A stretch of DNA of 64,000 nt from JAFLCL01 sp964502175 (GTDB lineage: Bacteria; Myxococcota_A; Polyangia; Polyangiales; Sandaracinaceae), in the NCBI GenBank assembly GCA_964502175.1, contig CAZCVE010000030.1:1-64000 (forward strand), written 5' to 3'. Positions within the stretch are counted from its first letter, which is position 1, and the number at the start of each line of letters is the position of its first letter. Shown in pieces: positions 15,810 to 24,475 of the stretch. The notes under the pieces are model-generated. The model saw nothing but the letters and a program-made list of their open reading frames with translations, was not told the DNA's origin and did not search any database. A program made the position numbers and the translations under genes.

Positions 15810-16679
15810 ATGGACAACCCCACCCAACGCCGTCGGACCCCACTTCCTCCAGCGGTCGGCCTCCTCTTCGCGGGGCTCTCCATGGCCTCGCTCGGCGGAT
15901 GCGGCGGCAGCACGCCGACGCCCGACGCAGGCGTCTCCCCCGACGCGGCGAGCACCGAGGTCGACGCGCCGAGCCCGGGCACCGATGCGCCGATCGCCGC
16001 GACCGACTCGGGTGGCGGCGGCAGCTGCGTGCCCGCGGAAGTCATCCCCTGCATCGACGAGCAGCTGAGCCAGCTCGACCTCTTCGACACCGTGAACCCT
16101 GCGGTGATCACCGAAGAGGGCACCACGCCTGGTGAGTTCGTCACGTGGATCGACGCGACCGGCGGCGGTCGCATGCCGACCGAGTCGTTCGTCTACGCGC
16201 GCTTCACCGACGACGGCCTCACGAAGGTGGAGATCGGCGACGAGGACGCGTTCACGTCGACCGACTGGGACATCTCGTTCCGTCGCTTCCTGATCCGCCT
16301 CAACAGCGGTGTGTCGGGTCCGTCGTGCGTGACCGGCGCGCGCACGGCGCCAGGGACGACGTTCGAGAGCCTGAGCAGCGTGCCGGACGGGCTCTCGTAC
16401 CGCGTGGAGGAGTACTTCACCGAGACCTGCGAGACCGTGCCGGACGGCTCGGGGCTCGGCTCTCCTGCGACCGCGCTCTCGAGCTACTGGACCTACCCGG
16501 GCTGCGTCTCGATGACCGGCAACGTCTACGTGATCGCGCTCACCAGCGGCCGTCACGTTCGCTTCGAGGTCGTCGGCTACTACCCGCTCGACCTCCAAGA
16601 GATGTGCGAGTCGTCGATGACGCTGCCGACGCCGAGCAACGCCGCGAATTTCCGGGTGCGCTGGGCGTTCCTCGACTGA
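15810..16679 (+). CDS. single-domain HmuY-like haem-binding lipoprotein
   Basis: A 289-residue lipoprotein (signal ending SLGGC) with an Asp/Pro/Thr-rich linker to about residue 70 and one HmuY-like domain. The domain shows a WDISFRRFLIRLNSGVSGP segment equal to the core motif of the triple-domain protein at 6583, then a SSYWTYPG...VYVIALTSG segment and a final FRVRWAFLD strand. GGAGGAA lies five bases before the ATG. It has extra Cys pairs absent from the triple protein. Divergent from the DUF4266 operon with a Fur-box-like operator between them. Probable surface haemophore; ligand untested. Confidence 0.8.
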   Translation: MDNPTQRRRTPLPPAVGLLFAGLSMASLGGCGGSTPTPDAGVSPDAASTEVDAPSPGTDAPIAATDSGGGGSCVPAEVIPCIDEQLSQLDLFDTVNPAVITEEGTTPGEFVTWIDATGGGRMPTESFVYARFTDDGLTKVEIGDEDAFTSTDWDISFRRFLIRLNSGVSGPSCVTGARTAPGTTFESLSSVPDGLSYRVEEYFTETCETVPDGSGLGSPATALSSYWTYPGCVSMTGNVYVIALTSGRHVRFEVVGYYPLDLQEMCESSMTLPTPSNAANFRVRWAFLD

Positions 16680-17144
16680 GAGGCGTTCCGCGATCGAGAG
16701 GACGCTCCTCGACTCATCGAGGGCGCGCTGACGACGGGCGGCGCGGCCGCCAACTTCGGTCGCGCCGTGCTGCTCGGTGGCTTCCTGCCCGACCCGCACA
16801 TGGTCGCGATCACCTCGGGAGGATCGATCGACGTCGCGCCGCTCTCGCTCGCGCCCGGGTGCCGCGGCTTCGTGACGTCGCAGCCCGACTTCATCCTCCA
16901 GTACGACGCGCCGCACGCTTGGCTGCGCTTCTTCGTACGCGCGCCGGGCGACACGACGCTCGTGATCAACGACGGCTCGGGCCGCTGGCACTGCGACGAC
17001 GACGGCGGCGGCGCGACGAACCCGATGGTCGATCTCTCCAACCCGCCGCGTGGTCAGTACGACATCTGGGTCGGCAGCTACCGCGCAGGCGAGGCCATCC
17101 GCGCGCAGCTCGGCATCACGGAGCTCACGAGCGTCCGGCCCTGA
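16680..17144 (+). pseudogene. PPC-like domain fragment, N-terminus missing
   Basis: The frame stays open immediately after the HmuY stop and contains FLPDPHMVAITSGGSIDV, PGCRGFVTSQPDFIL, DTTLVINDGSGRWHCDDD and YDIWVGSYRAGE. This is the pre-peptidase C-terminal-like domain common in myxobacterial secreted proteins. There is no ATG and no signal peptide; only a GTG at 16767 could start a 125-residue product. Domains like this normally sit at the end of a larger exported protein, so I read it as a truncated relic. It could also be a short cytoplasmic product, which would be odd for this domain. Confidence 0.6.
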
Positions 17145-17207
17145 TCGAGTCCCCCTTCTCTCTCGCATCGCCGTGGCGCCAACCACGGCGATGCCCGTTT
17201 CAGCGCG

Positions 17208-17607
17208 ATGAACGAGCCCCGCGAACGATCCGAGACGCGCGAACGCCGCAAGGCGAGCCTGATCCTGCGCCTGTGGGACGTGCACACGTGGCTCGGAGTG
17301 ATGGCGAGCGTCGTGCTCTCGGTGATGTTCGTCGCGGGGGCGTTCGCGCTGTTCCACGACGAGCTCTCGACGTGGGAGGACCCGCGCGTCCTCGATGTTC
17401 GTTCCGGGCTCTCGCGCGATCTCGACGCGGCGCTCGCGCGCGGCGTCGCGACGACGTCCGATCCGATCTCGAGCATCACGCTCCGCCTGACTCCCGCTGT
17501 GGGCCGCCGCGATCGCGTTCGCGTACGTGGACCCGAGGGCCTGGCGCCCCGCGCTCTCGCTCGGTGTGCCGTGGGCCGCGCTCGCCTGCCTCCACGGTCG
17601 ATTCTGA
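17208..17607 (+). pseudogene. PepSY-associated TM protein (PiuB-like) with a large internal deletion
   Basis: The N-terminus MNEPRERSETRERRKASLIL, LRLWDVHTWLGVMASV, MFVAGAFALFHDELSTW is that of iron-regulated PepSY-TM proteins. After about 95 residues the frame shifts, and the second frame reads LPLWAAAIAFAYVDPRAW and PWAALACLHGRF before a TGA at 17605, which fits the end of the same family. Members are usually 400-500 residues, so several hundred residues are gone. In its first frame an unrelated Arg-rich tail runs to 17660. Family members are thought to act in siderophore iron reduction at the inner membrane. Confidence 0.7.
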
Positions 17608-17683
17608 TCGCCGACGTCACGAGGCGAGCCCCTCGCGCCCAGTGGGTCTGCGGCCGGTGATCGGGCGCAGGAGGAACGACGCG

Positions 17684-17842
17684 ATGCAGGTGACGATGTG
17701 GCGATGGCTGATGGTGGCGGGGCTCGTGCTCGGGCCGGCGCTGGCGGTGCAGGCCTACGAGCTCTCGCAGGGCGGCTGCGGCTGCGGCGAGTCGTGCCCG
17801 CTGAACGGCGACTGCGGCGCGGGCTGCCCGTGCGGGCACTGA
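17684..17842 (+). CDS. 52-residue secreted Cys-rich peptide
   Basis: Starts ATG at 17684 with GGAGGA nine bases upstream. MWRWLMVAGLVLGPALAVQA forms a clear signal sequence. The mature part is short and has eight Cys (GGCGCGESCPLNGDC, GAGCPCGH), ending in His. The GGCGC core resembles the end of the DUF4266 protein. It could be a metal-binding or disulfide-rich peptide. I do not recognise a family. It follows the PepSY remnant and precedes a sigma factor gene. Confidence 0.7.
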   Translation: MQVTMWRWLMVAGLVLGPALAVQAYELSQGGCGCGESCPLNGDCGAGCPCGH

Positions 17843-17881
17843 TCCGCTTGCCGTAGCGAGCGGAGCGGACACGAACGGTCG

Positions 17882-18412
17882 ATGGATCCGGCGCGACGAG
17901 CGGCGCTGACGGCGTCGATGCGGCGACTGGCCGACGGTGATCGCACCGTCGTGCCGGAGCTCGTCCGCGCCGTCACGCCGCCCGTGCGCGCGCTGTGTGA
18001 GCGCATGCTCGGCACCGGCACGAGCGGCACGGCCGACGCGAGCGACGTGGTGCAGGAGGTCGTCATCGATCTCTTCCGACGCGCCTCCGACTTCGATCGC
18101 GAGGGGGACGCGCTCGCGTGGGCGCTGACCATCGCGACGTGGCACTGCCGCACCGAGCGTCGACGACGCTCGCGATCGCGCACGACGGGCCTCGACGTCG
18201 ATCCGATCGCCGAGGCGCCCGCGCCCGAAGACGCGCTCGACGATCGACGCCTCCGCGTCGCGCTCGAGGAGGCCTGCGCGGGGTTGGGCGACAAAGATCG
18301 CGAAGTGCTCGAGGCCATCCTCTCGGGCGCGCCGCTCGATGCCGCGCTCCGCAAGCGCAAGGAGCGGATGCTCGTGAAGCTGCGACGACTGTTCCTCGGA
18401 GACGCGACATGA
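17882..18412 (+). CDS. ECF-type RNA polymerase sigma factor
   Basis: A 176-residue protein with a region-2-like segment (DASDVVQEVVIDLFRRASDF, then ALAWALTIATWHCRTERRRR) and a region-4-like C-terminus (GDKDREVLEAILSG ... RKRKERMLVKLRRLF). Region 4 is shorter than usual. It overlaps the following membrane protein gene as ATGA, the arrangement of a sigma factor with its membrane regulator. Target genes unknown; the neighbouring iron genes and Cys-rich peptide are candidates. Confidence 0.8.
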   Translation: MDPARRAALTASMRRLADGDRTVVPELVRAVTPPVRALCERMLGTGTSGTADASDVVQEVVIDLFRRASDFDREGDALAWALTIATWHCRTERRRRSRSRTTGLDVDPIAEAPAPEDALDDRRLRVALEEACAGLGDKDREVLEAILSGAPLDAALRKRKERMLVKLRRLFLGDAT

Positions 18413-18975
18413 GCACCGACGACGAGACGCTGATCGCGAAGTCCACACGCGCCTACGAGCGGGCGCGGCTGCGACGCTCGTTCGTGCACGCGCTGCCGTC
18501 GCTCGGGCTCTTCGTGGTGCTCGTGATCGAGTCGGTGCTCGCGGGCGGCGTGGGCGATCCGGGCGCGATCGTCGCGAGCCTCGTGATGTTCGCGACGTCG
18601 GTCCTCGCCCTCCACCTCGGGCAAGGCGCAGCGGCCGCGGTGTTCCCGTCGCTCCTCTTCGGGCTCGTGCCGTTCGTGATCGTACGCGTCGCGGAGTCGA
18701 GCGGGCACGTGTGCCTCGGCGAGGCGTGTGTGTCGTGGTGCCTGCCCGCGTGCCTGATCGGAGGCGTCGTCGGAGGCGCGCTCGTGGGCACGCGCGGGCG
18801 CCGCGAGCGCGATCGTCTCGGCTATGGCCTGACGGCGATCACGCTGGTGTTCCTCTCGGGCGCGATCGGCTGCCGCTGCAGCGGGAGCGCGGGCCTGGTC
18901 GGCATCGCGCTCGGCGCGATCACGGGCGCGACCGTGCCGTGGCTCCTGACGCGCGCGAGCTCACCGCGCGGCTGA
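18409..18975 (+). CDS. membrane protein coupled to the ECF sigma factor, possible anti-sigma
   Basis: A 188-residue protein with a short cytoplasmic N-terminus and five or six hydrophobic helices (LGLFVVLVIESVLAGG, AIVASLVMFATSVLALHL, VFPSLLFGLVPFVIV, LIGGVVGGALVGT, LTAITLVFLSGAIG). Between helices lies CLGEACVSWCLPAC, and a later CRC follows, so metal or redox sensing is possible. Translational overlap with the sigma gene suggests it controls that factor. No known anti-sigma domain is visible. Its end overlaps the convergent gene by 15 bases. Confidence 0.7.
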   Translation: MSTDDETLIAKSTRAYERARLRRSFVHALPSLGLFVVLVIESVLAGGVGDPGAIVASLVMFATSVLALHLGQGAAAAVFPSLLFGLVPFVIVRVAESSGHVCLGEACVSWCLPACLIGGVVGGALVGTRGRRERDRLGYGLTAITLVFLSGAIGCRCSGSAGLVGIALGAITGATVPWLLTRASSPRG

Positions 18976-19818
18976 CGGGACTGCCTCGCCCTCGGGCGTG
19001 AGCTCGGTGTTCACGTCGAGGATCGCCGTCTCGCGCTCCTCGTAGGCGCCCATCCGCTCCACCACGGTCATCTCGAGGTGATGCACCGCCGTCGTGCAGA
19101 GGCCCGTGGCCACCTCGAGCGTCGCGTCGACCCGGACGCGACCCTCGAGCGAGGCGGTGATGCCTTGCGACCGCGCCTCGTTCGACACCTCGAGCGGACG
19201 ATCGAGCGAGGCCTCGCACGCGAGCGCCGTGCGTCCCGCGCCCGCCATCGCGGTGCGCGTGCAGCGCGCGGGGAACTCGCGCGGGACGCCCTGCCCCGCC
19301 TCGAAGCCGAGCACGATCGTGGTCTCGTCGGCCTGCACCGACGCGAGGCCGCACGTCCCGATCGGCACGAGCTCGAGCACCTGCGTGATCTCGCTCCCGA
19401 GCAGCATCTCCGCGTCCGGTCCGAGCGACGCGGCGCCGCCGTGTTCGTCCATCTCCTGCACCAACGCGACGGCCTCACCACCGAGCGCGGGATCGAGCTC
19501 ACGCACGACGACGTCGCCCTGCGTGTAGCGCGCGGAGGTCACGCGGAGCGCATGCGGACCGGCGGCGTCGGGCACGCCGAGCCGCACGGTGCCGCGCACC
19601 CTCGTCTCGTTGCGCTCCGTGCGTCGCAGGCGGACGAACTGTCGCTCGAACGCGTAGGTCCGCTCGACGCGCGAGGAGGGCGCGCGCTGATCGTCGCCTC
19701 GCTCGAGCGCCGCCGTGGTGCCGCCGCACGCGATCATCGCGGCGCTCGACAGCACACATGCGAAGAGCCGCGCGCTCGCCGTCGCGATCGCGCGCGAGCC
19801 CGCCACGCGATCGATCAC
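18961..19818 (-). CDS. lipoprotein, unknown
   Basis: About 285 residues if started at GTG 19818, which overlaps the stop of the cytochrome gene as GTGA. A lipoprotein signal ends SSAAMIAC. The mature part is strand-rich and has several Cys (PIGTCGLASV, FPARCTRTAM, LACEASLD, TGLCTTAVHH). I do not recognise a domain. The coupling suggests it works with the di-haem lipoprotein upstream. Confidence 0.75.
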   Translation of the reverse strand: MIDRVAGSRAIATASARLFACVLSSAAMIACGGTTAALERGDDQRAPSSRVERTYAFERQFVRLRRTERNETRVRGTVRLGVPDAAGPHALRVTSARYTQGDVVVRELDPALGGEAVALVQEMDEHGGAASLGPDAEMLLGSEITQVLELVPIGTCGLASVQADETTIVLGFEAGQGVPREFPARCTRTAMAGAGRTALACEASLDRPLEVSNEARSQGITASLEGRVRVDATLEVATGLCTTAVHHLEMTVVERMGAYEERETAILDVNTELTPEGEAVPSAAR

Positions 19819-20423
19819 TGCCGCTGCGTGTGGCAGCCGAAGCAGCCGAAGCCGTCCGGGTGCTCCTGGCTGTAGCGCTCCTCGCCGATCAGCGTCGCCA
19901 TCGTCGGCGTGACGACGTCGTTCATGAACGCGTAGGCGGGGCTCGCCTGCATCTGCGTCCACTGCGGCGAGCCAGGCGCGGGGAGACGCGGCAGCTGCGC
20001 GGACGGCATCTCGTAGTGGACCTCTTCGGCGTTGTCGCCGTGGCAGTGCGCGCACGTCGTGGTGGCGAAGCGCTCGGCGTCGTAGCCGCGGAAGTCTTCC
20101 GCCGCGATCGGGAGGACGTTCGAGACCATCCAGTACACCTGGTCGTCGTGGCTCATCGAGTCGAACGGCGTCGGTGGCGGGTGCACGCCGAGGAGCTCGC
20201 GCGCGCTCTGCGTGCCGTGGTTCACCTCGGGATCGCCGCCCTCGAAGCCCTCCATGTCGAAGCCGTCGGACTCGCCCGCGACCTCACCGCCGCCCGAAGC
20301 CCGCTCTCCGCCGCCCTCGCCGCCCTCGCCGCCACCCTGCGAAGATCCACCGCCACCGCAGCCCGCGAGCGAGAGCCCGCCGAGCGCACACGCGATCACG
20401 CACCAACCGAGAGCCTTCGTCAT
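19815..20423 (-). CDS. di-haem cytochrome c lipoprotein
   Basis: A 202-residue lipoprotein (signal ending LSLAGC, then a Gly/Ser/Glu-rich linker). Two CxxCH motifs are present: TTCAHCHGDNAEE in the middle and GFGCFGCHTQRQ at the C-terminus. The segment between (NVLPIAAEDFRGY and AFMNDVVTPTMATLIGEERY) is like photosynthetic-reaction-centre cytochrome c subunit domains, also found in non-phototrophs. It probably carries electrons in the periplasm. Downstream gene overlaps its stop. Confidence 0.88.
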   Translation of the reverse strand: MTKALGWCVIACALGGLSLAGCGGGGSSQGGGEGGEGGGERASGGGEVAGESDGFDMEGFEGGDPEVNHGTQSARELLGVHPPPTPFDSMSHDDQVYWMVSNVLPIAAEDFRGYDAERFATTTCAHCHGDNAEEVHYEMPSAQLPRLPAPGSPQWTQMQASPAYAFMNDVVTPTMATLIGEERYSQEHPDGFGCFGCHTQRQ

Positions 20424-20497
20424 GCCCGCGTTTGTAACACGCCTCTGGCGCGCTCCGCTTGATCGCGCGCGCGGCGGACTGCGACGCTGCGTTGCCC

Positions 20498-21232
20498 ATG
20501 TCGCTCCTCGATCGCGAAGACCTCGTCGGCTCGCTCTTCTTCCCTCGCGCCGACGATCGCGCCTGCCCACCGAGCGCGCGTGATCACGCGATCGACGTGC
20601 CGGGTGCGCGGCTCCACCTGCGCGTGCACGGCGAGCGCGGGCCGATCGTGCTGCTCTTCCATGGCAACGGCGAGATCGTGAGCGACTGGGACGGCGCGGC
20701 GCCCTCGTTCCTCGCGCGCGGCGTGCGCTTCGCGGTGCTCGACTACCGCGCGTACGGCCGCAGCACGGGAACGCCGACGATGCGCGCCGTGCTCGACGAC
20801 GCGTGGGTGGCGCTCGCGTACGTGCATGCGCTCGCGGCGTCGAAGGTGATCGTGATGGGACGCTCGCTCGGGAGCGCGCCCGCGTGGGAGGTCGCCGCAG
20901 CCTCGTGCGTGCGCGCGGTGATCGTCGACAGCGGGTTCACGAGCGTCGACGCCTTCGCACGGAGACGCGGTGTCGATCCCGCGACGCTCGCGCCGAGCGA
21001 GCGCGAGCGCCTCGATCCGATCGCCAAGATCGCGCGAGTCACCGCGCCGACGCTCTTGCTGCACGGCGAGCGAGACGCGGTGATCGCACACGACGAGGCC
21101 GTGCGCGCGCTCGGCGCGAGCGCCCACGCAGACAAGTCGCTCGCGACGATCGCCGGGCGAGGCCACAACGACCTCGCGATGGATCCGTCCTACTGGCGCG
21201 CGCTCGGACCCTTCTTGGATCTGCAGCGTTGA
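20498..21232 (+). CDS. alpha/beta hydrolase
   Basis: A 244-residue enzyme. LLFHGNGEIVSDW supplies the oxyanion loop, GRSLGSAPA the nucleophile elbow with Ser, LLLHGERDAVI the acid and AGRGHNDLAMD the catalytic His. The family resembles cytoplasmic serine hydrolases of the BEM46/FrsA type. No signal peptide. An earlier frame start at 20459 lacks support. Substrate cannot be deduced. Divergent from the cytochrome gene; convergent with RNase HI after four bases. Confidence 0.88.
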   Translation: MSLLDREDLVGSLFFPRADDRACPPSARDHAIDVPGARLHLRVHGERGPIVLLFHGNGEIVSDWDGAAPSFLARGVRFAVLDYRAYGRSTGTPTMRAVLDDAWVALAYVHALAASKVIVMGRSLGSAPAWEVAAASCVRAVIVDSGFTSVDAFARRRGVDPATLAPSERERLDPIAKIARVTAPTLLLHGERDAVIAHDEAVRALGASAHADKSLATIAGRGHNDLAMDPSYWRALGPFLDLQR

Positions 21233-21236
21233 GCGC

Positions 21237-21974
21237 TCACACGCGCTTGATCGTGACCCAGCCCGATGTCTTGCGGGCCGAGACCGCGACGCGCGCGAGC
21301 TCGTCCGCGCGCTCGTTGCCCGCGTGGCCAGCGTGTCCCTCGACGTACTTGATCTTCATGTGAGGCACCTTCGCGAGCGCGGCCTTCACGCTCGCGATCA
21401 GGTCGCCGTTGGCCTTGGCCTTCCAGCCCTTGGTGAGCACGCCGATCGAGTACTGGCTGTCGGTCTTGAGCACGATCGGCCGCTTCTCGTCGACGAGGAG
21501 CTCGGCCGCGCGCTGGATCGCGGTCAGCTCTGCGATGTTGTTCGTGCCGTGGCCGAGGTACTCCGAGAGCTCGCGCTTGCCGTCGTGATCGTAGACGACG
21601 ACGCCGAGGCCCGCGGGGCCCGGGTTGCCGCTGCACGCGCCATCTGCGTACACGGTGAGTGACGCACCGTCGGCCACGGGCTCGGGCTCGGCACCAGCAG
21701 CCGCCTTCTTCGTCGCTGCCTTCTTGGCTGGCGCTCTCTTGGCGCTGCTCTCGTCGCCCTTCGCGCCGGGCTCTCCCGCAGGTGCGCAGTGATCGTCGGG
21801 CAGCACGTCTGCGTCGCGGATGAGGATCAGGTTCGAGAGACTCGCGCGGTACGCCTTGCCGTCGCCCGGCTTGTAGCGAACCTCGACGCGCCCATCCTCC
21901 ACGCGCAGCGTTCCGTCGTCCTCGCAGCGCGCGAGCACCTTCTGACCTCGAAGCGTCCGAGCGATCCACGGCAT
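21237..21974 (-). CDS. rnhA: ribonuclease HI with N-terminal extension
   Basis: A 245-residue protein. The C-terminal 150 residues are RNase HI, with the catalytic set VYADGACSGNPG (Asp), NNIAELTAI (Glu), LKTDSQYSIG (Asp) and VEGHAGHAGNERADELA (His, Asp). It removes RNA from RNA-DNA hybrids. The first 65 residues form a separate small domain (WIARTLRGQKVLAR, VEVRYKPGDGKAYRA) joined by an Ala/Lys-rich linker (AKRAPAKKAATKKAAAG). Most bacterial RnhA proteins are about 155 residues. The extension may bind nucleic acid; that is inferred from charge. Confidence 0.92.
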   Translation of the reverse strand: MPWIARTLRGQKVLARCEDDGTLRVEDGRVEVRYKPGDGKAYRASLSNLILIRDADVLPDDHCAPAGEPGAKGDESSAKRAPAKKAATKKAAAGAEPEPVADGASLTVYADGACSGNPGPAGLGVVVYDHDGKRELSEYLGHGTNNIAELTAIQRAAELLVDEKRPIVLKTDSQYSIGVLTKGWKAKANGDLIASVKAALAKVPHMKIKYVEGHAGHAGNERADELARVAVSARKTSGWVTIKRV

Positions 21975-22038
21975 CGGCCGCGCATACCACGGCGCGCGAT
22001 GGTTTTCGCGCCTTCGCGATCGCGCTACCTTCGCGCCC

Positions 22039-23058
22039 ATGCGAACCGCCCTTCGAAGCACCTCTTCCCTTGCGACCCTCTCCCTCCTCACGCTCGCCGC
22101 GTGCGGCGGAGGCACCGGCACCGACGACGCCGCCATCGGCCCCGACGCGGGCCCCGCGTTCGACACTGGCGTCGCGATCGACGCGTTCAGCGCCGAGGAC
22201 GCGCCCGCGCCGAACGACGCGCCCGCCGCGCCGGACGCAGTGCGCCTCGCACCCGACGCGTTCGTCTCGATCGACGCGACCGAACCGACGATGCCGACGT
22301 ACTCCTACGTCGTGTCCGTGATCGCCGCCGACGAGGTCGAGGGCGGTCAGGTCGCAGGCATCGACATCGACGGCATGGACTCGGGTCGCGGCAGCCGCAT
22401 CGGCACGTGCGAAGAGCGCCGTCCCGACTTCGTCTCGAGCGTCACGATGCTGCCCGGCGTCGACAACCAGCTCTCGAACACGCTGCTCTCGACGCTCACG
22501 TCGATGGGCGTCGACATCAACGCGAACCTCGAGACCGCGATCGAAGAGGGCACGTTCCTCCTCGTCGTGACCGTCGACGACATCGACGACTTCGTCGACG
22601 ACACGGACGGCGTGATGGTCACCATCGGCCTCGGTGAGACGGTGACCGGCTTGCCGCCAACGATGTCGGGCGGCCTCATCGCGCCAGGCCAGAGCTTCCG
22701 CCGCACGATGACGCTCGGCAGCGGCATGGCGACGCTCCGCGGCAACCGCGTGATCGTCTCGGTGCCGCGCATCCCGATCCCGCTCGTGCTCGGCGGCACC
22801 GCCACGGCCGACCTCGAGGACTCGCAGCTCAGCGCGCGCATCTCGTCGACCGAGCTCTTCGACGGCGAGGGCGGCGGCGGCCTCTCGGTGCAGGCGCTCG
22901 TCGACTTCGCGGCGACGCAGGGCTTCGGTGACCAGGCCATGGCCCTCCTCCCGATGTTCTCGGACCTCGAGCCGAGCACCGCGGATCCGGCGGTGTGCGA
23001 GTCGATCTCCGCGGGCTTCCGCCTCGAGGCCGTGTCCGCGACGGTCGTGACCCCGTGA
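22039..23058 (+). CDS. lipoprotein, unknown
   Basis: A 339-residue lipoprotein (signal ending LTLAAC) with an Asp/Ala/Pro linker to about residue 85. The mature part has short strands and a repeated Asp-rich segment (VDDIDDFVDDTD). There is one Cys pair (GTCEERRP and AVCESIS). No domain recognised. Its stop overlaps the GTG start of the phosphatase gene as GTGA, so they form a unit. Confidence 0.8.
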   Translation: MRTALRSTSSLATLSLLTLAACGGGTGTDDAAIGPDAGPAFDTGVAIDAFSAEDAPAPNDAPAAPDAVRLAPDAFVSIDATEPTMPTYSYVVSVIAADEVEGGQVAGIDIDGMDSGRGSRIGTCEERRPDFVSSVTMLPGVDNQLSNTLLSTLTSMGVDINANLETAIEEGTFLLVVTVDDIDDFVDDTDGVMVTIGLGETVTGLPPTMSGGLIAPGQSFRRTMTLGSGMATLRGNRVIVSVPRIPIPLVLGGTATADLEDSQLSARISSTELFDGEGGGGLSVQALVDFAATQGFGDQAMALLPMFSDLEPSTADPAVCESISAGFRLEAVSATVVTP

Positions 23059-24473
23059 CGCAGACGCGTGTCGCTCCGCTCGCGAGCGTCGCGGCGTTGA
23101 GCGCCGCGCTCGCAGGCTGTCCCGACGATCCCGCGCCGCCCGATGCCACCGTGGTGGACATGGGCGACGTGGGCTTCGACGCGAACACCGACGCGTTCTA
23201 CATGCCGCCGCCGGACGCGCGGCCCGACGCGACGCTCGGGCCTCCGACCGAGGATCCGTACAAGGGGCCGTGGGTCATGAGGCCGCACGCCGACCGCGTG
23301 ACCGTGCGGTGGGAGAGCCGCGCGGCGCTCTCGCCTGCGACGATCGACTACCAGCCCGAAGACGGCAGCGGCGTGATGCAGAGCGCCACCGGCACGAGCA
23401 CGGAGACGAACGTGCAGCTCGCGTACGGCATCGGCCTCCCGATGATCGACGAGCCCGATGTGCCGGGCACGTTCTTCGTGAACGAGGTCGTGATCACCGG
23501 GCTCACGCCGGCCACTTGCTACACGTACGCGATCCGCGACTACGCAGACGCGGCGGGCCGCTTCTGCACGATGCACGAGCCGACGGACACGGCGACGCCG
23601 ATCACGTTCTATGCGATCGGCGACACGAGCCCGTACTTCATGGGAACGCTGCGCGTGCTCGCCGCGCTGCCCGCCGACGAGACCGAGTTCTCCGTACACG
23701 TCGGCGACATCCAGTACTACTCGACGCTCTTCGAGACCCAGCAGTTCTGGTTCACGTCGATGCAGCCGATGCTGCGCGCGAACGCGTTCCTCCCCTGCTA
23801 CGGCAACCACGAAGAAGAGATCGAGTTCGAGCGCGAGGACATCTACGAGCGCTTGTTCGCGACGCCCGGCGACGAAGACGATCAGACGTTCTGGTACCAC
23901 TACGAGAGCGGCGGCGTGCACTTCCTCTCGGTCTCGACCGAGCACGATCTCGCGCTCGGCACGCCGCAGAACGACTGGATCGAGGCCACGCTCGATCGCG
24001 TCGAGGCCGAGCCCGGCTACCGCTTCACGGTGCTCTACCTGCACCGACCGTTCTATTCGGTCGCCGACTACGGCATCCGTGACGATCTGCGCACCACGCT
24101 CGAGCCGATCGTGCGCGAGCACCGCATCCCGCTCGTGCTCTCGGGCCACATGCACGGGTACGAGCGCTTCCGCGTGCCGTACGAGACGGGCGCCGACGCG
24201 TTCGACGTGGCGTACGTGACGACCGGCGGCGGCGGCTTCCGCATCAGCCCGGACGCGCTGAACGACTACGTCGACGATCACCCAGAAGACGCGGCGCTGC
24301 GCGTGGCCTCGCACAACTTCATCCAGGCGATGCAGTTCGAGGTGACGCGCGCTCCCGACGGCACCGATCGGATCCGCGGCGTGTGCGCAGACGACACCGG
24401 CATGGAGCGCGACGCGTTCGAGCTGACGTGCACGCTCGTCGCGGGCGGTGGCCCTCGCTGCACGACGGAGTAG
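23055..24473 (+). CDS. purple-acid-phosphatase-like lipoprotein
   Basis: A 472-residue lipoprotein (signal ending ALAGC). After a linker comes a fibronectin-like domain (VTVRWESRAAL, VVITGLTPATCYTYAI) and then a calcineurin-like phosphoesterase domain with all five motifs: AIGDTS, HVGDIQYY, CYGNHEEE, YLHRPF and LSGHMHGYER. This order is typical of purple acid phosphatases, which use two metals to hydrolyse phosphate esters. Likely acts in the periplasm or on the cell surface. The GTG start overlaps the previous stop as GTGA; the AAA ATPase gene follows after two bases but differs in base composition. Confidence 0.9.
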   Translation: MTQTRVAPLASVAALSAALAGCPDDPAPPDATVVDMGDVGFDANTDAFYMPPPDARPDATLGPPTEDPYKGPWVMRPHADRVTVRWESRAALSPATIDYQPEDGSGVMQSATGTSTETNVQLAYGIGLPMIDEPDVPGTFFVNEVVITGLTPATCYTYAIRDYADAAGRFCTMHEPTDTATPITFYAIGDTSPYFMGTLRVLAALPADETEFSVHVGDIQYYSTLFETQQFWFTSMQPMLRANAFLPCYGNHEEEIEFEREDIYERLFATPGDEDDQTFWYHYESGGVHFLSVSTEHDLALGTPQNDWIEATLDRVEAEPGYRFTVLYLHRPFYSVADYGIRDDLRTTLEPIVREHRIPLVLSGHMHGYERFRVPYETGADAFDVAYVTTGGGGFRISPDALNDYVDDHPEDAALRVASHNFIQAMQFEVTRAPDGTDRIRGVCADDTGMERDAFELTCTLVAGGGPRCTTE

Positions 24474-24475
24474 AC

